From: Epichloe hybrida
Lineage: Eukaryota > Ascomycota > Sordariomycetes > Hypocreales > Clavicipitaceae
DNA: 64,000 bases
Reading direction: 5' to 3'
NCBI GenBank assembly: GCA_019022495.1
Contig: JAFEKR010000003.1
Span: forward strand, 1,674,001-1,738,000
In this document: in pieces, positions 47,677-57,762 of the stretch
How positions within the stretch are numbered: position 1 is the first letter of the stretch
Layout of the letters: each line of letters opens with the position of its first letter
Notes under the pieces: model-generated
The model's input: the letters and a program-made list of their open reading frames with translations, nothing else
Database searches by the model: none
Told to the model about the DNA's origin: nothing
Translations under genes and position numbers: made by a program

Positions 47677-47916
47677 CTACGATGCGATTGCGCCATGGGC
47701 GGACGTCCGCACTGCCCCCATGATTGGCCTCGCGGTGCCTCGAAGCGGGTTTGCGAGGTGCACGAAGCCAACAGCGGCAGCGCCACAAGACGCTGTGGGC
47801 ACTATGGGCATGGGGTCGAGGCAGAAGACGGGCAGAAGACGAGCAGCACGTCATCAACATGGCTCGTGATTGCTCATCAGCAATAGTCCGTAGATAAGGC
47901 CAGAGTCGAAGCTCCC

Positions 47917-47963
47917 CGCGTGATGCCGCGCGTGATGCCGCGCGTGATGCCGCGCGTGATGCG
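47917..47963. repeat. 12-bp tandem repeat, CGCGTGATGCCG
   Basis: Four copies start at 47917, 47929, 47941 and 47953; the last is partial. Confidence 0.95.
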
Positions 47964-49783
47964 ATTCCGTAGTATGTAGGAGCTCCTTGTGCTGAGATCA
48001 GTGAGATGTGTTGGGCTTAGTAAAGTTGGTGCCCTTGCCACTCTTACTCAGCAGATCAGCTTCGATCCTACCTACCCTGGAGGGGGCTTCCTGTGTCACG
48101 GCACAGATCATCCATCGGTGTAGATCGGAACGCTGCAAATGATGTGTATTAACTACAGACGAACAACGAAGATATTAAGGAGGAAAATAAAAACAAGTCT
48201 GTGGTGATGTGCGCACAAGAGCAGGAACTCCCCTGCGACACGTGACATCACCCCGTGTGGACCCCCCTCCTCGTCGCCACGGCGTGTCGACCGTGATCAC
48301 CATCCTGTTCTGCGCCAGTCACAAGAAACTGCGATGAAAAGGATGGAAATAAATGGATGGAAATGGATGGATGGATGGAAATGAATAAAAGGGACTATTC
48401 TTGACGACCCGTCACCGTGGATTCTGGGACGCCACAACGGGCACGGCAGTGGTCTTGATTCGACGGGCTGAAACGCCTGGGCCTCGTCAGCTGGGGCTCG
48501 TGCACCCCTTTTGGATTTTTGGATCCGATCTGAGATGGCAGGCACGAGTTGCGGCTACATCAAATCCATCAATTTTTCCACGGCCCACGGGTTTCGGCCG
48601 TGTCTCAATCAAGAATCAACGCCGATTCTTTTGGCTCGTCGCAACACCCAGATGCCACACACGAACCCCGTTTCCGCCGCCTCAGCCCCCCCCTGTTCTT
48701 TGGCGCTCACTCTTGGCTCACTCTTGGCTCACTCTTGGCTCTCTCAGACTTGCTTCTCGTCTCGTCTCGTCCGGACGCTTGTTGAAGGCGTTGAAGGCAT
48801 CAAAGCGGTAGTGCAACCCAGCCATGCCATGCCATGACGACGGAGCGAACGGAGGAGCGAACGGAGGAGACAAGAAGAGGGCAGCACCGGAGAATTGTCC
48901 CGTCGGTCTCTCGTCACGCAGCCCACCTGGCCGCGGATCCGTCCTTCTTGGCCGCAACGCTTCACCACCTCCCCCGTCCCCCGTCCCCCGTGGCATGGCA
49001 TGACATGGCCGAACCACTTCACCTGTTCTCTGAAACTAGAGTCGGAACAAGAAACCCCCCCCCCCCCTCCTTCATCTTGACATCTTGGGGCTCTCAATGC
49101 CGCAGATTGTATCGGCCCTGACGCATGCTGAACCAGTCGTCTGTATCAACACCGCCTGGGTCTCATCATCACCCATGTAGTCCATACAAACTCCAAAGTC
49201 CGACTCCGACTCCTCTCCCTCCCCCTGCGTTTCCAATTCTCTGGACTAGGCTACTCTCTTGTTTCTTCGTTGTTGCTGTTGCTGCCGTTCCTGTTTCTTC
49301 TCTTCTGTCCATCTTTGTTGGGCGTCCACCCTTTCCATCCGTTCAGCGTCCCAGTCGATTGCCAACTTTCGTGTGCGGAAACACAATTCATATCGAACAA
49401 CAATTTCCTTTCTTTTTTTTTTTCGGCCAGCAAGAAGATATACGTCGCCTGGTTTTACGCGCAACATCTTAATCATTTTTCCTCGTCACGCCACGTCACG
49501 TCACGCAAAGTATAATTAACCAAACTAATACTCTCGGCAAGACGACAATTCAATCGCCAATCAATCGCCCGGCGCGTGAGATTCCGTATCAAAACACCAG
49601 CCAGTCGACAAATCTGAATCGCATCAACTTTCTGAACCTGATATCAATTCATGCCGGAGAAAATCCCCCGACGGAAAGGACACCCAGAGATTGAATCAAG
49701 CACAGAGAAGGAATTAAGAAAACCTAGCAAGGGAAAACATCTCGTCTCTTCCGATGCGACCTCACAACTACCAACCGACAACC

Positions 49784-50879
49784 ATGCGAGCTTGCACCAA
49801 GGTCGCCACGGCCATCTGTCTGGTAGCCAACGTCCTCGCCTCATCCAACAACTACGCTTTCGGAAACGCCATCCTGAGAGCAGACGATGTCTTGGAGAGA
49901 CCATACTCGGCCATCCACAACACCAATGACGCAGCAACATCCACCCCCGTCCTCACCCGGCGAGACACGGCCGCCAGCGCCGCCGGCTCCCTCAACACCA
50001 CCACGGCATGGAGCGCCGCCACCGACGCGGCCTGCACCAAGGCCCTCTCCGTGCTGCCGCGGAGCTCCAACCCCACCGGCAACTGCATCTGCTACAATCT
50101 CCCTGCGCTGGACACCAAAACGGGCTTCTTCGAGGCCGACCTGCGGCTGTACCGCATCTCCGAACCAAGAGACGACTTTGCCAACATCCCCCCCGAGAAC
50201 GTCAAAGTCGGGCTGCAGTACCACGGCGCGAGCGTCAGTCCCATTTCCGAGAAGGAACTCATGGGCATGGGCCTCATCAGCAACCAGACCCAGATGGTGA
50301 CTCGTCGAGATGACATTCCCAGCGGCGGACCGCGCCTCGTCCAGACCTACATGTTTGTGGGACAAATCGATGCCGCGAAGCTCGCGCAAAACATGACCAT
50401 GTATGTAAACAAAGCCCTCACCACACAAAGAAATACAGAGATCCAATCCTATCTGTTCACAATAAACAAATACACATTTATATTATATAATACTAACACC
50501 TCTCAGGGCCACTCTCGAAGAGGTCCTCATCCCAACATTCACCCTCTCCGCCACAACCCCTCGCGGCGCAAACATCAAGACGAACATCTCCCTCAACGAA
50601 GCCTCCTTCCTCACCGGTGTGTTCAGCAAATCCGTCGTTCTGTCCGACTTCTCCGCCGCCCAGGCCGCCGTCTCGGCGCAACTAGATGCTCTTCACAACG
50701 GTACCCACGCCTTTATCCTCCCCGGCGTGCAACTCATGATCTTCCCCACCGGCACCATTATCACGTCGATATGGTTGGTCTTGGGACTGGCGGCGTATGG
50801 GCTCGGAACTTTTGAGAGGATCAGTTATGCGGACATGTATAAGAGGAGGCTGGCTGACGGGAGGCGGAAGCGCGTTTGA
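49784..50879 (+). CDS. Secreted or membrane-anchored protein of unknown function
   Basis: Exons 49784-50400 and 50507-50879 give 329 residues; the 106-nt intron has donor GTATGT, branch ATACTAAC and acceptor CTCAG. MRACTKVATAICLVANVLAS is a good signal peptide; an upstream in-frame ATG at 49754 would weaken it, so 49784 is preferred. A Kex2-like site TRRD lies near residue 60. The mature part has sequons (NTT, NQT, NMT, NIS, NGT) and a Cys pair (CICYN). It ends in one hydrophobic segment (IITSIWLVLGLAAYGLG) with a basic tail (KRRLADGRRKRV), consistent with a type I membrane protein. I do not recognise the family and assign no function. Confidence 0.82.
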
Positions 50880-51483
50880 GACGGGATTTTTTTTCTTTCC
50901 CTTTTTTCCCTCTCCTTCTTTTGGTCTACATTCCTTTGAATTTCTGGTGTCTAGCATAGCGCACTTATTTTCTGTTGCATCAGCCGTGGAAAGCTGGCAA
51001 CTTGGTCTTATTCCCTGATTTCATTCATAAGTCTGCCTGAGGGCATTGTCTAATATACCAGGGTAAGGGTAGTTTGACTACAGTAATACATGAATAGACA
51101 GGAGTCACTATGCCACAACCGATTGCCAGGGAAGTGCTTTTGTGAGAAGTGTTTCGATCGTGCAGCCATAATAGGCCACGTAAGCTATCGTAGAAGGGTG
51201 TTTTTCCCGTGCGTGCGCGTGTCTAGCACCAAAAGTCTCATTTCTTGTCAAATAACTATTTGTGGAAAGAACAGGCTGGGAGGTGGGTGACATCTCTGAT
51301 TCTACAGAAGGAAAAAGAGACGTGAGCACATAGCACATGCCACTTAATCTCGTATTCTTGAGGCGAGTCATGGACCAAACGCCGCCCATTCGCCTCACCC
51401 CCTCCTCATTAACGCATCATGCAAGAATCACCAAGTTCATGTGCTCAAGCATGAGCCGAGCAGGGGGGGGGGGGGAGTGCTAG
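50880..51483. other. Convergent intergenic region
   Basis: 3' regions of the two flanking genes. A run of about 13 G lies near 51464-51477. No gene seen. Confidence 0.55.
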
Positions 51484-53133
51484 TTAGTAGACGGTTACTT
51501 TGCGCTCTCCTATTCTCACGCGTCCTTTGGCCCACAGGAGACATTCTGCAAAAATGACGTAGCAGCCGGTGACTGCCCAGAAAGCAATGATGATGGCCAG
51601 TCCACCCATTAATCTGGCGTCGATGACGCAGCGTGTCACGGCTTCGCGCAGGGCGCTGTTCATCATCAACCAGCCGTAGACGGGTATCAGGTGCCTGCGG
51701 GAGGCTGGTGGGGGTGACGGTGACGGTGACGGCTGCGACGATGATGATGTCGTCTTGCCCTGCTCGCGTCGACGCTCCTGGATGATGTCGGCCACGCGCC
51801 ATGCGACCTTGTTGTTGATCTTGTCCCAGGTGGCCTCGCACGCGGCGGCTCGTGCCCGAACCGCCATTCGCCTGCGCAGCGCCACATCGGTGGCCAGCTT
51901 CACGGCGGCGGCGACGAAGCCGTCGACATCTCCGGGCGGGACGAGAAGGCCGGTGACGCCGTGGCGAAGAATGTCCGAGGGCCCGCCCTCGTCGCGCGCC
52001 ACGACGGGCACGCCGCTGGCCATGGACTCGAGAACGACGAGGCCAAAGGTCTCGGTGACGGAGCAGTGGAGGAAGACGTCGGCGCTTGCGTAGGCCGCGG
52101 CGAGATCGCGACCGACCTTGAAGCCGGCGAAGACGACCCTCGTTGCCCGCCGCCGCTTTTCCCTCAGCGACGGCGACGGCGGATGATGATCAAACAGTCG
52201 CCGGACCTGCTTCTCCATGTCCGGGTTCCTGTTGCCGCCGACAATGTACAGTCTGAACTCGAGCCCGCGGGCGTCGAGCTCCCCGGCCACCTTGGCGAGG
52301 AAGTCGAAGCCCTTCTCGCCGGCGATGCGCGACACCGTCACGAAGATGATCTCGCCGTTGGGCGCGAGCTCCCTGCGCAGCTGCTCGCTTCTCATCCTTG
52401 GATCGAAGAGCCGCGTGTCCACGCCCCTGGCAAGGAGCTCCAATTTGCCGGGCTGGACCTTGTTGCCGCCGACGAGATATCTCCTCACGAACCTCGAGGG
52501 GTAGAAGACGGTCTTGACAGAGGGGTGCCGGAAGAGGTAGCTCTGGACGGCGTCGAGGGCCAAGACGGCCATCCGGCTCAGCGGCGCGGGGAAGAGGATC
52601 GAGCAGTACCCCGACAGGTCCGTCTGGAAGTTGCAAATCACGGGGACCTGCTTCTCGGGCGGCAGCTGGCGCAGCTGGAGCATGACCTGGAACCCGAGGC
52701 TTGCCGGCGACGCAAGGTAGAGCAGGTCCGGGGGCGAGCCGTCGCCGAATGCTCGCGAGTACAGTGCCGAGAGGCGCACGGGATACGCGATGGAGAGCTC
52801 GGGGTTGAAAGGGAGAGGATATCCCGTCACGCGCACCTCGGGTTGCTTCTTTCCGGCCGGAGCCGGAGCCGGCGAGGCGGCAAGGGGTGAGAAAGCCTTG
52901 TTGTGGTTTGCGTGACTGTGAGGTGCCACGACGGCGACTTGGGCGCCGTTGTCGCGCAGGTGGTTGACGAGCATGAGGGTCGTGCGACTCACGCCGTTGA
53001 CGGGGCCAAACGACTCGGTACACAGCAGGATTCTTTTCCCTCTCAGCGATGACGGAAATTGGGAAAGGTCGTGCTCGGGGTGCGGCGGTGAATCGCTGGC
53101 CAACTGGGCAGATGCCATGACGATGGGCTTCAT
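51484..53133 (-). CDS. GT4-family glycosyltransferase with C-terminal membrane segment
   Basis: Single exon of 549 residues (start at 53133, or at ATG 53118 giving MASAQLAS). The N-terminal Rossmann half has RILLCTESFGPVNGVSRTT, the acceptor-side glycine loop of GT4 enzymes. The C-terminal half has the EX7E motif in ETFGLVVLESMASGVPVVARDEGG, which binds the nucleotide-sugar. The overall pattern (NGVSRT, NFQTDLSGYC, ARGVDTRLFDP) resembles plant SQD2 and bacterial glycolipid or mannosyl transferases. About 100 residues after the catalytic core hold a low-complexity Ser/Pro linker and a hydrophobic helix (LAIIIAFWAVTGCYVIF), suggesting a membrane-bound enzyme acting on a lipid. It is divergent from the UDP-glucose dehydrogenase gene. 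Donor and acceptor are not proven. Confidence 0.88.
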   Translation of the reverse strand: MKPIVMASAQLASDSPPHPEHDLSQFPSSLRGKRILLCTESFGPVNGVSRTTLMLVNHLRDNGAQVAVVAPHSHANHNKAFSPLAASPAPAPAGKKQPEVRVTGYPLPFNPELSIAYPVRLSALYSRAFGDGSPPDLLYLASPASLGFQVMLQLRQLPPEKQVPVICNFQTDLSGYCSILFPAPLSRMAVLALDAVQSYLFRHPSVKTVFYPSRFVRRYLVGGNKVQPGKLELLARGVDTRLFDPRMRSEQLRRELAPNGEIIFVTVSRIAGEKGFDFLAKVAGELDARGLEFRLYIVGGNRNPDMEKQVRRLFDHHPPSPSLREKRRRATRVVFAGFKVGRDLAAAYASADVFLHCSVTETFGLVVLESMASGVPVVARDEGGPSDILRHGVTGLLVPPGDVDGFVAAAVKLATDVALRRRMAVRARAAACEATWDKINNKVAWRVADIIQERRREQGKTTSSSSQPSPSPSPPPASRRHLIPVYGWLMMNSALREAVTRCVIDARLMGGLAIIIAFWAVTGCYVIFAECLLWAKGRVRIGERKVTVY

Positions 53134-54891
53134 ACGTCAACGGGGAACCCTTGACAGCACAAGCTGTATTATTACAGAAGAGTTCGAAAGCTTTCCTTCC
53201 TTTATGTACTCTTTATCTTGCCTCATCCTACATACGTTACTCCTACATACGTTACGTTACGATGCGAAAGATGCTGGGAAAGAACAAGTCCCCACGTTGC
53301 TTCAATGAGCGGCTGGCGTGTGGCCTCTCAGTCTGACGACGCTATTCAGAACACGGCAACATGACGGGTTAAATCTACGGACATGAACAGGTGGGCTGCC
53401 ACGGGGTTTCGTTGTTGGATCTTGTTCGTCGGTGTGCTATGCAAGTTGACGTCAATGGTTGTTACGTGCTAGGATCGACAAGTGGCCTTGTTACCGAGGA
53501 CGTGGCTAGCATGTGACCTAGAACCCCTTATATTAGATGATAGTTTTGACCTCTAGCTGTGTAGTTGAGTTGGAACGACCTCGGCATACTCGATATATCG
53601 AACATTTCGTATCGTAACAATGTTACATATGTATGGTGCGGGTGGTGCGGATGGTGCATACATACTTGCATAGTGTCCATGACTGAAGGACTTGGCGTCT
53701 TCCAAGACATCAACGAGAGGGGCAATTTGTCTTCATAGAACGGGGACATGCGCCCGTCGTCTTTTCATCCTAGTTGCGCTGTTGTTGCCGGATTCTCACA
53801 TCTCATCGTGCCTGTTCTGCTTCATGTCTTGTCTTCCATGTCTCATCATCTTTTTTTGCCGGCAGCGTACCAACGGCACAACGATGCCCAAGAAACCAAT
53901 GATCCTTGCCAGCAAAGAAAACGTCGGGTCTTGCGCTCAAGTCGAGATGAGTCGTCCAGAAGACTTGGGCGAGACGAGAGAGCTCAGAGAACCAATGAGA
54001 GCACGCGAAGCAACCACATTGCTCCAAGTGGGCCAATGGAAGATGTTGATGGATATCAAAACAACCACGGGACATGGGACCACCTCGATGGCGCGAATGA
54101 GCATCTGTTTCGGGGTCCTCGTGCGTGCTTTGGTCGGTATTGCCGTCATGAAGCACGATTGGCAATGGATCGATTGCGGACTGCGGATTGCGGGTCGCGG
54201 GTTGCGAGGGAGCCGAGGACGAGTCCGCAGACGGGTCCGCGCGGACCGGACACGTGTCAGCTCTTCCGGGACAAGGCCCGGACCCGTCACCATTTCTATC
54301 TGCATGCGTGCGAACGGATATAGCAGGGGAACAAATATGTGGCAGCTGCGGCAGCTGCGGCAGCTGCGGCAGCCGCGCGGACAGGCAGGATTGATCAGGA
54401 AGGAACCGGAGAAGGACCCGGGCAAGTGCAAGGCGTCAAGGCGTGCAGGCGTGCAGTGCAGGTGGCGCGGCGCCAGGTGTCACCGGACACAGGGGCAACG
54501 CGTCCCATTGCGCAGTCGTGGCCGGGGGACACGGGGCCAGACTGGAAGGGGATCTCCTTCTTCATCTTGAATTTTAATTTTTTTGCCATCTTCTTCTTTT
54601 TTATCATCCCATTTGCTCTGTCCCCCCGACATACGCTCATTTGTTCTGTTTCTTGCCTGCTTGCTCTGCTCTGCTCTGCTTGTACGACTGGAACCGATTG
54701 CGCTGCCGAATCCCCCACGAGCCCCTATCACGACCCCCCGCGACCCCCTATTACGACCGCCCACAACCGCCCACAACCCCCCCATAAGTACGCTGAGCTT
54801 GCACTTGCACTGCGCCTGTGTGGAGGGAGGCCTTGCTTTTTTTCCATTTTCCCATCCAGTCTGGTCGTCACTGGTTAGTCAGTCCGCCTCC
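53134..54891. other. 1.8-kb intergenic region between GT4 and UGDH starts
   Basis: Likely holds both promoters. A 9-bp GCAGCTGCG array lies at 54342-54377 and a T-rich tract at 54574-54601. GCTCTGCTCTGCTCTGC lies near 54662. The long frame at 53692-54570 shows biased Arg/Ser composition and no family resemblance, and I do not call it a gene. Confidence 0.55.
54342..54377. repeat. 9-bp tandem repeat, GCAGCTGCG
   Basis: Four copies at 54342, 54351, 54360 and 54369; the last carries CAGCCG. Each full unit holds the palindrome GCAGCTGC. Confidence 0.92.
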
Positions 54892-56945
54892 ATGACTGCC
54901 GTTCACGAGGCCATTGTCGACTCAGTCGAGAAGCTCGGCCTCAATGGCTCTGCAGAACACACCAATGGCGCCATCAAAGACGGTTTCGAGGTCCGCACCA
55001 TTTGCTGTGTAGGTGCTGGTTATGTTGGTAAGTCGAAAGCGAAACACACGTCTTCCTGAATGCGCGATGCCACGACTTCATCTTCTGTGGACGACGTTTT
55101 CTAACCGAGCCTCCTTCTGTCTCAGGTGGTCCTACGGCCGCCGTCATTGCCTTCCAGAACCCCGACATCAAAGTCACGGTTGTTGATCGAGACGAGACAC
55201 GCATTCGCCGCTGGAACTCACGCCATCCTCCCATTTATGAGCCGGGCCTGCACGACATTGTTCGCGTTGCTCGCGATGGCTCGCGGGACTTTACATTCAT
55301 CAATGAGAGCGCATCCGAGACCGACGCGACCTCTGCCGAGCATGGCGAAACCAACGTGGCCAGCCGCCCAGCCAACCTTTTCTTCACCACAGACGTCGCC
55401 GAGAGCATCGGTGAAGCCGACATTGTCCTCGTCGCAGTCAATACGCCCACCAAGGAGCGTGGCGCTGGTGCCGGAAGTGCTACTGACATGACTGCCTTTG
55501 AGGCTGTCACGGCTGTCGTGGCCCAGTATGCTCGCCCAGGTGCCATCATTGTCGAGAAGAGTACTGTTCCTTGCAGGACCGCTCAGCTTGTTGCAGACAC
55601 GGTACGCATCAGCACAGACACAATCCTCCATTGATGAATCCTGTGTCTAATCAAACTGGCTCAAACCTAGCTATCCATGCATCGCCCCGGTGTGCCCTTC
55701 GAAATCTTGTCCAACCCAGAGTTTCTGGCCGCGGGCACGGCCGTGAACGATCTCCTGTACCCAGACCGGATCCTGATTGGATCTGCCCCTACACCGTCGG
55801 GCAAAGGGGCAGCCGAGGCACTGGTCAAAGTGTACGCAGCTTGGGTCCCCCGAGAGCGCATTCTGACGACCAATGTCTGGTCATCCGAGTTGGCCAAGCT
55901 TGTCGCCAACTCGATGCTGGCGCAGCGTATTTCCAGCATCAACTCGATATCGGCAGTCTGCGAGCAAACCGGCGCCGATGTCGACGAAGTTGCTCGGGCG
56001 GTCGGCGTGGACCCCCGAATCGGCAACAAGTTTTTGATGGCGGGCATTGGATTCGGCGGAAGTTGTTTCAAGAAGGACGTCCTCAACCTGGTGTACCTTG
56101 CTGAAACCATGGGTCTTCCCGAGGTGGGCGAGTACTGGCGACAAGTCGTCAAGATGAACGACTACGCTCGCGATCGGTTCACCAACCGTGTCATCAAGTG
56201 TCTGAACAATACCTTGGTGGGCAAGAAGGTTGCCATCCTCGGCTACGCCTTCAAGAAGGACACGTCGGATACGCGCGAAGCTCCCGCATTGGAGATGATC
56301 AAGACCCTGCTGGAGGAGCGTCCTCGACAAGTCGCCGTCTTTGACCCTTGCTGCAATCCACTGGTCATCAAGGAGGAGATTAAGGACACTGTTGGACCTT
56401 TGGCCGCGGGCAACATCATATCCGTCCACGGTAACGCCTACGATGCTTGCCGTGGCGCCACGGCCGTCGTGATTGCCACGGAATTTGACGAGTTCCGAAA
56501 CCAACCCGCTCCCAAGCCGGCACCAGCGCCTGTGCAGGACGTTGCGCCCAAGATGATGGGCCGAAAGCCTAACCCGAAATCGGACCCCCGACCTTTCAAT
56601 TCCTCAGCTCCTTCAGCGAATGATTTGCTGGCCCTGCACAAGTACCTTGTGCAACGGCCAAATGAGACATCGGATGACCCGCTCGACCGTTTCAAGGTCG
56701 AGCCCTCTTGCAGCGACGATTGTCCCGACTGCACTCAGGAGAGGGAGAGCAGGAAGACGGGCGACGCCACGGGTATGGGCAGCGCCGAGGAATACAAGCC
56801 CAAGGAGCGGTTGGATTGGGTACGCATCGCGGATGCCATGGCCAAGCCGAGATGGGTGTTTGACGGGCGCGGCGTCATCGACTCGCGCGAGATGGTCAAG
56901 CTCGGAGTGCGAGTAGAGAGTGTGGGTCGCCAACACCGATTCTGA
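54892..56945 (+). CDS. ugd1: UDP-glucose 6-dehydrogenase
   Basis: Exons 54892-55027, 55126-55601 and 55671-56945 give 628 residues. Intron 1 splits the NAD loop and restores ICCVGAGYVGGPTAAV (residues about 37-52). VAVNTPTKERG and EKSTVPCRTAQ are substrate and cofactor loops. GIGFGGSCFKKDVLNL carries the catalytic cysteine, and GYAFKKDTSDTREAP and WVFDGRGVID complete the C-terminal UDP-binding domain. It oxidises UDP-glucose to UDP-glucuronate with two NAD+. The usual eukaryotic length is about 460-500. The excess is mainly a stretch of roughly 100 residues (about 490-590) between FDEF and LDWVRIADAM, Pro/Ser-rich and with CSDDCPDC. Confidence 0.93.
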
Positions 56946-57762
56946 TGAGGAAAGGGAAACGTGGAAGAAGTAGATTTTTTTTGTTTTGTTTGGTCAAAGC
57001 ATTGCATTTCTGAACGGAGAGGGTAAAAAGTTGATATCCCTCACGGCAGACTTGGCGGCGAGTTGGGGGTCTGGCCGGGTCGCGTTTCTATATCATGCGG
57101 CATGGAAGGACAAGATACCACGGAGGGGGAATTGATACAAGTGGAGCAGTCGAGGCGCAACCGAACAGATGTCTTACGAAGGAGGAGCAAGACGGCGGGA
57201 GTCGTGGTTGCAGGTCTGCATGAGCAAGACCCTTTGTCCGGACTATGGATGGATGCGGGGGAGTTTGTACGGTTGATGGAGGAGGGGACTATTCGGCAGG
57301 TTGGTGTAGTAGTAGGTTTTTGATACCAAGATGATAATATCATGAGATGGGGGCCGATTGATGGACGCTCAAATTGTAAAGTGCCAGCCTGGCCAAGCTT
57401 TGCAGGATGAGGGGACTGAGCGTTGCAAGTAAGTGGGATGTGGGTGGTGGGCTATCACGCAGACGTCGCACCAGTCGACCAAGTCTGTTCGTAAAACGGA
57501 CGCACAACCCCCCCCCCCCCCCCCCCCCCTCTTCGATTGTACCGATCAAACATGGCATGAATCAGGAAACGACGAGAAAATGTCAGATGGCCGTGATGCC
57601 ATAGCCCGCGTTTCAGATGCGCAGAGGCGGCCCCAACCTCTGGAAGTGGTCAAAAAACAACGCTGCTTGTCACGGCGTTTCTCTGCCCTCTTATCCGGGT
57701 CGGGCGTTTACGAACAATACCTACCTACCTAACTACCCGTTACTTCAACTTTCAAGAAGGGT
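56946..57762. other. Intergenic with 22-base C homopolymer
   Basis: A run of 22 C lies at 57508-57529. Short frames at 57063-57323 and the opposite strand lack support. The leader of the next gene follows. Confidence 0.6.

Larger units (their letters stand above)
47292..49783. other. 2.5-kb gene-free interval rich in short tandem repeats
   Basis: Between two divergently transcribed genes. It holds tandem arrays at 47637-47676 (11 bp), 47917-47963 (12 bp), 48704-48744 (12 bp, CTCTTGGCTCAC-type) and 48842-48864 (12 bp, two GGAGCGAACGG units). GGATGGAAAT repeats lie at 48340-48385 and CCCCCGT repeats near 48977-48990. Pyrimidine-rich leader sequence precedes the gene starting at 49784. Short frames here look like chance. 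Confidence 0.6.

Noticed and set aside
48401..49472. Overlapping frames of 80-136 codons
   Set aside because: Several frames on both strands are equally open and traverse simple repeats, and none has a splice-consistent partner or known motif.
53692..54570. 292-codon open frame upstream of the UGDH gene
   Set aside because: The composition is repeat-driven, it overlaps a 9-bp tandem array, it shows no intron or family resemblance, and frames on both strands overlap. Most likely it is chance in GC-rich DNA.
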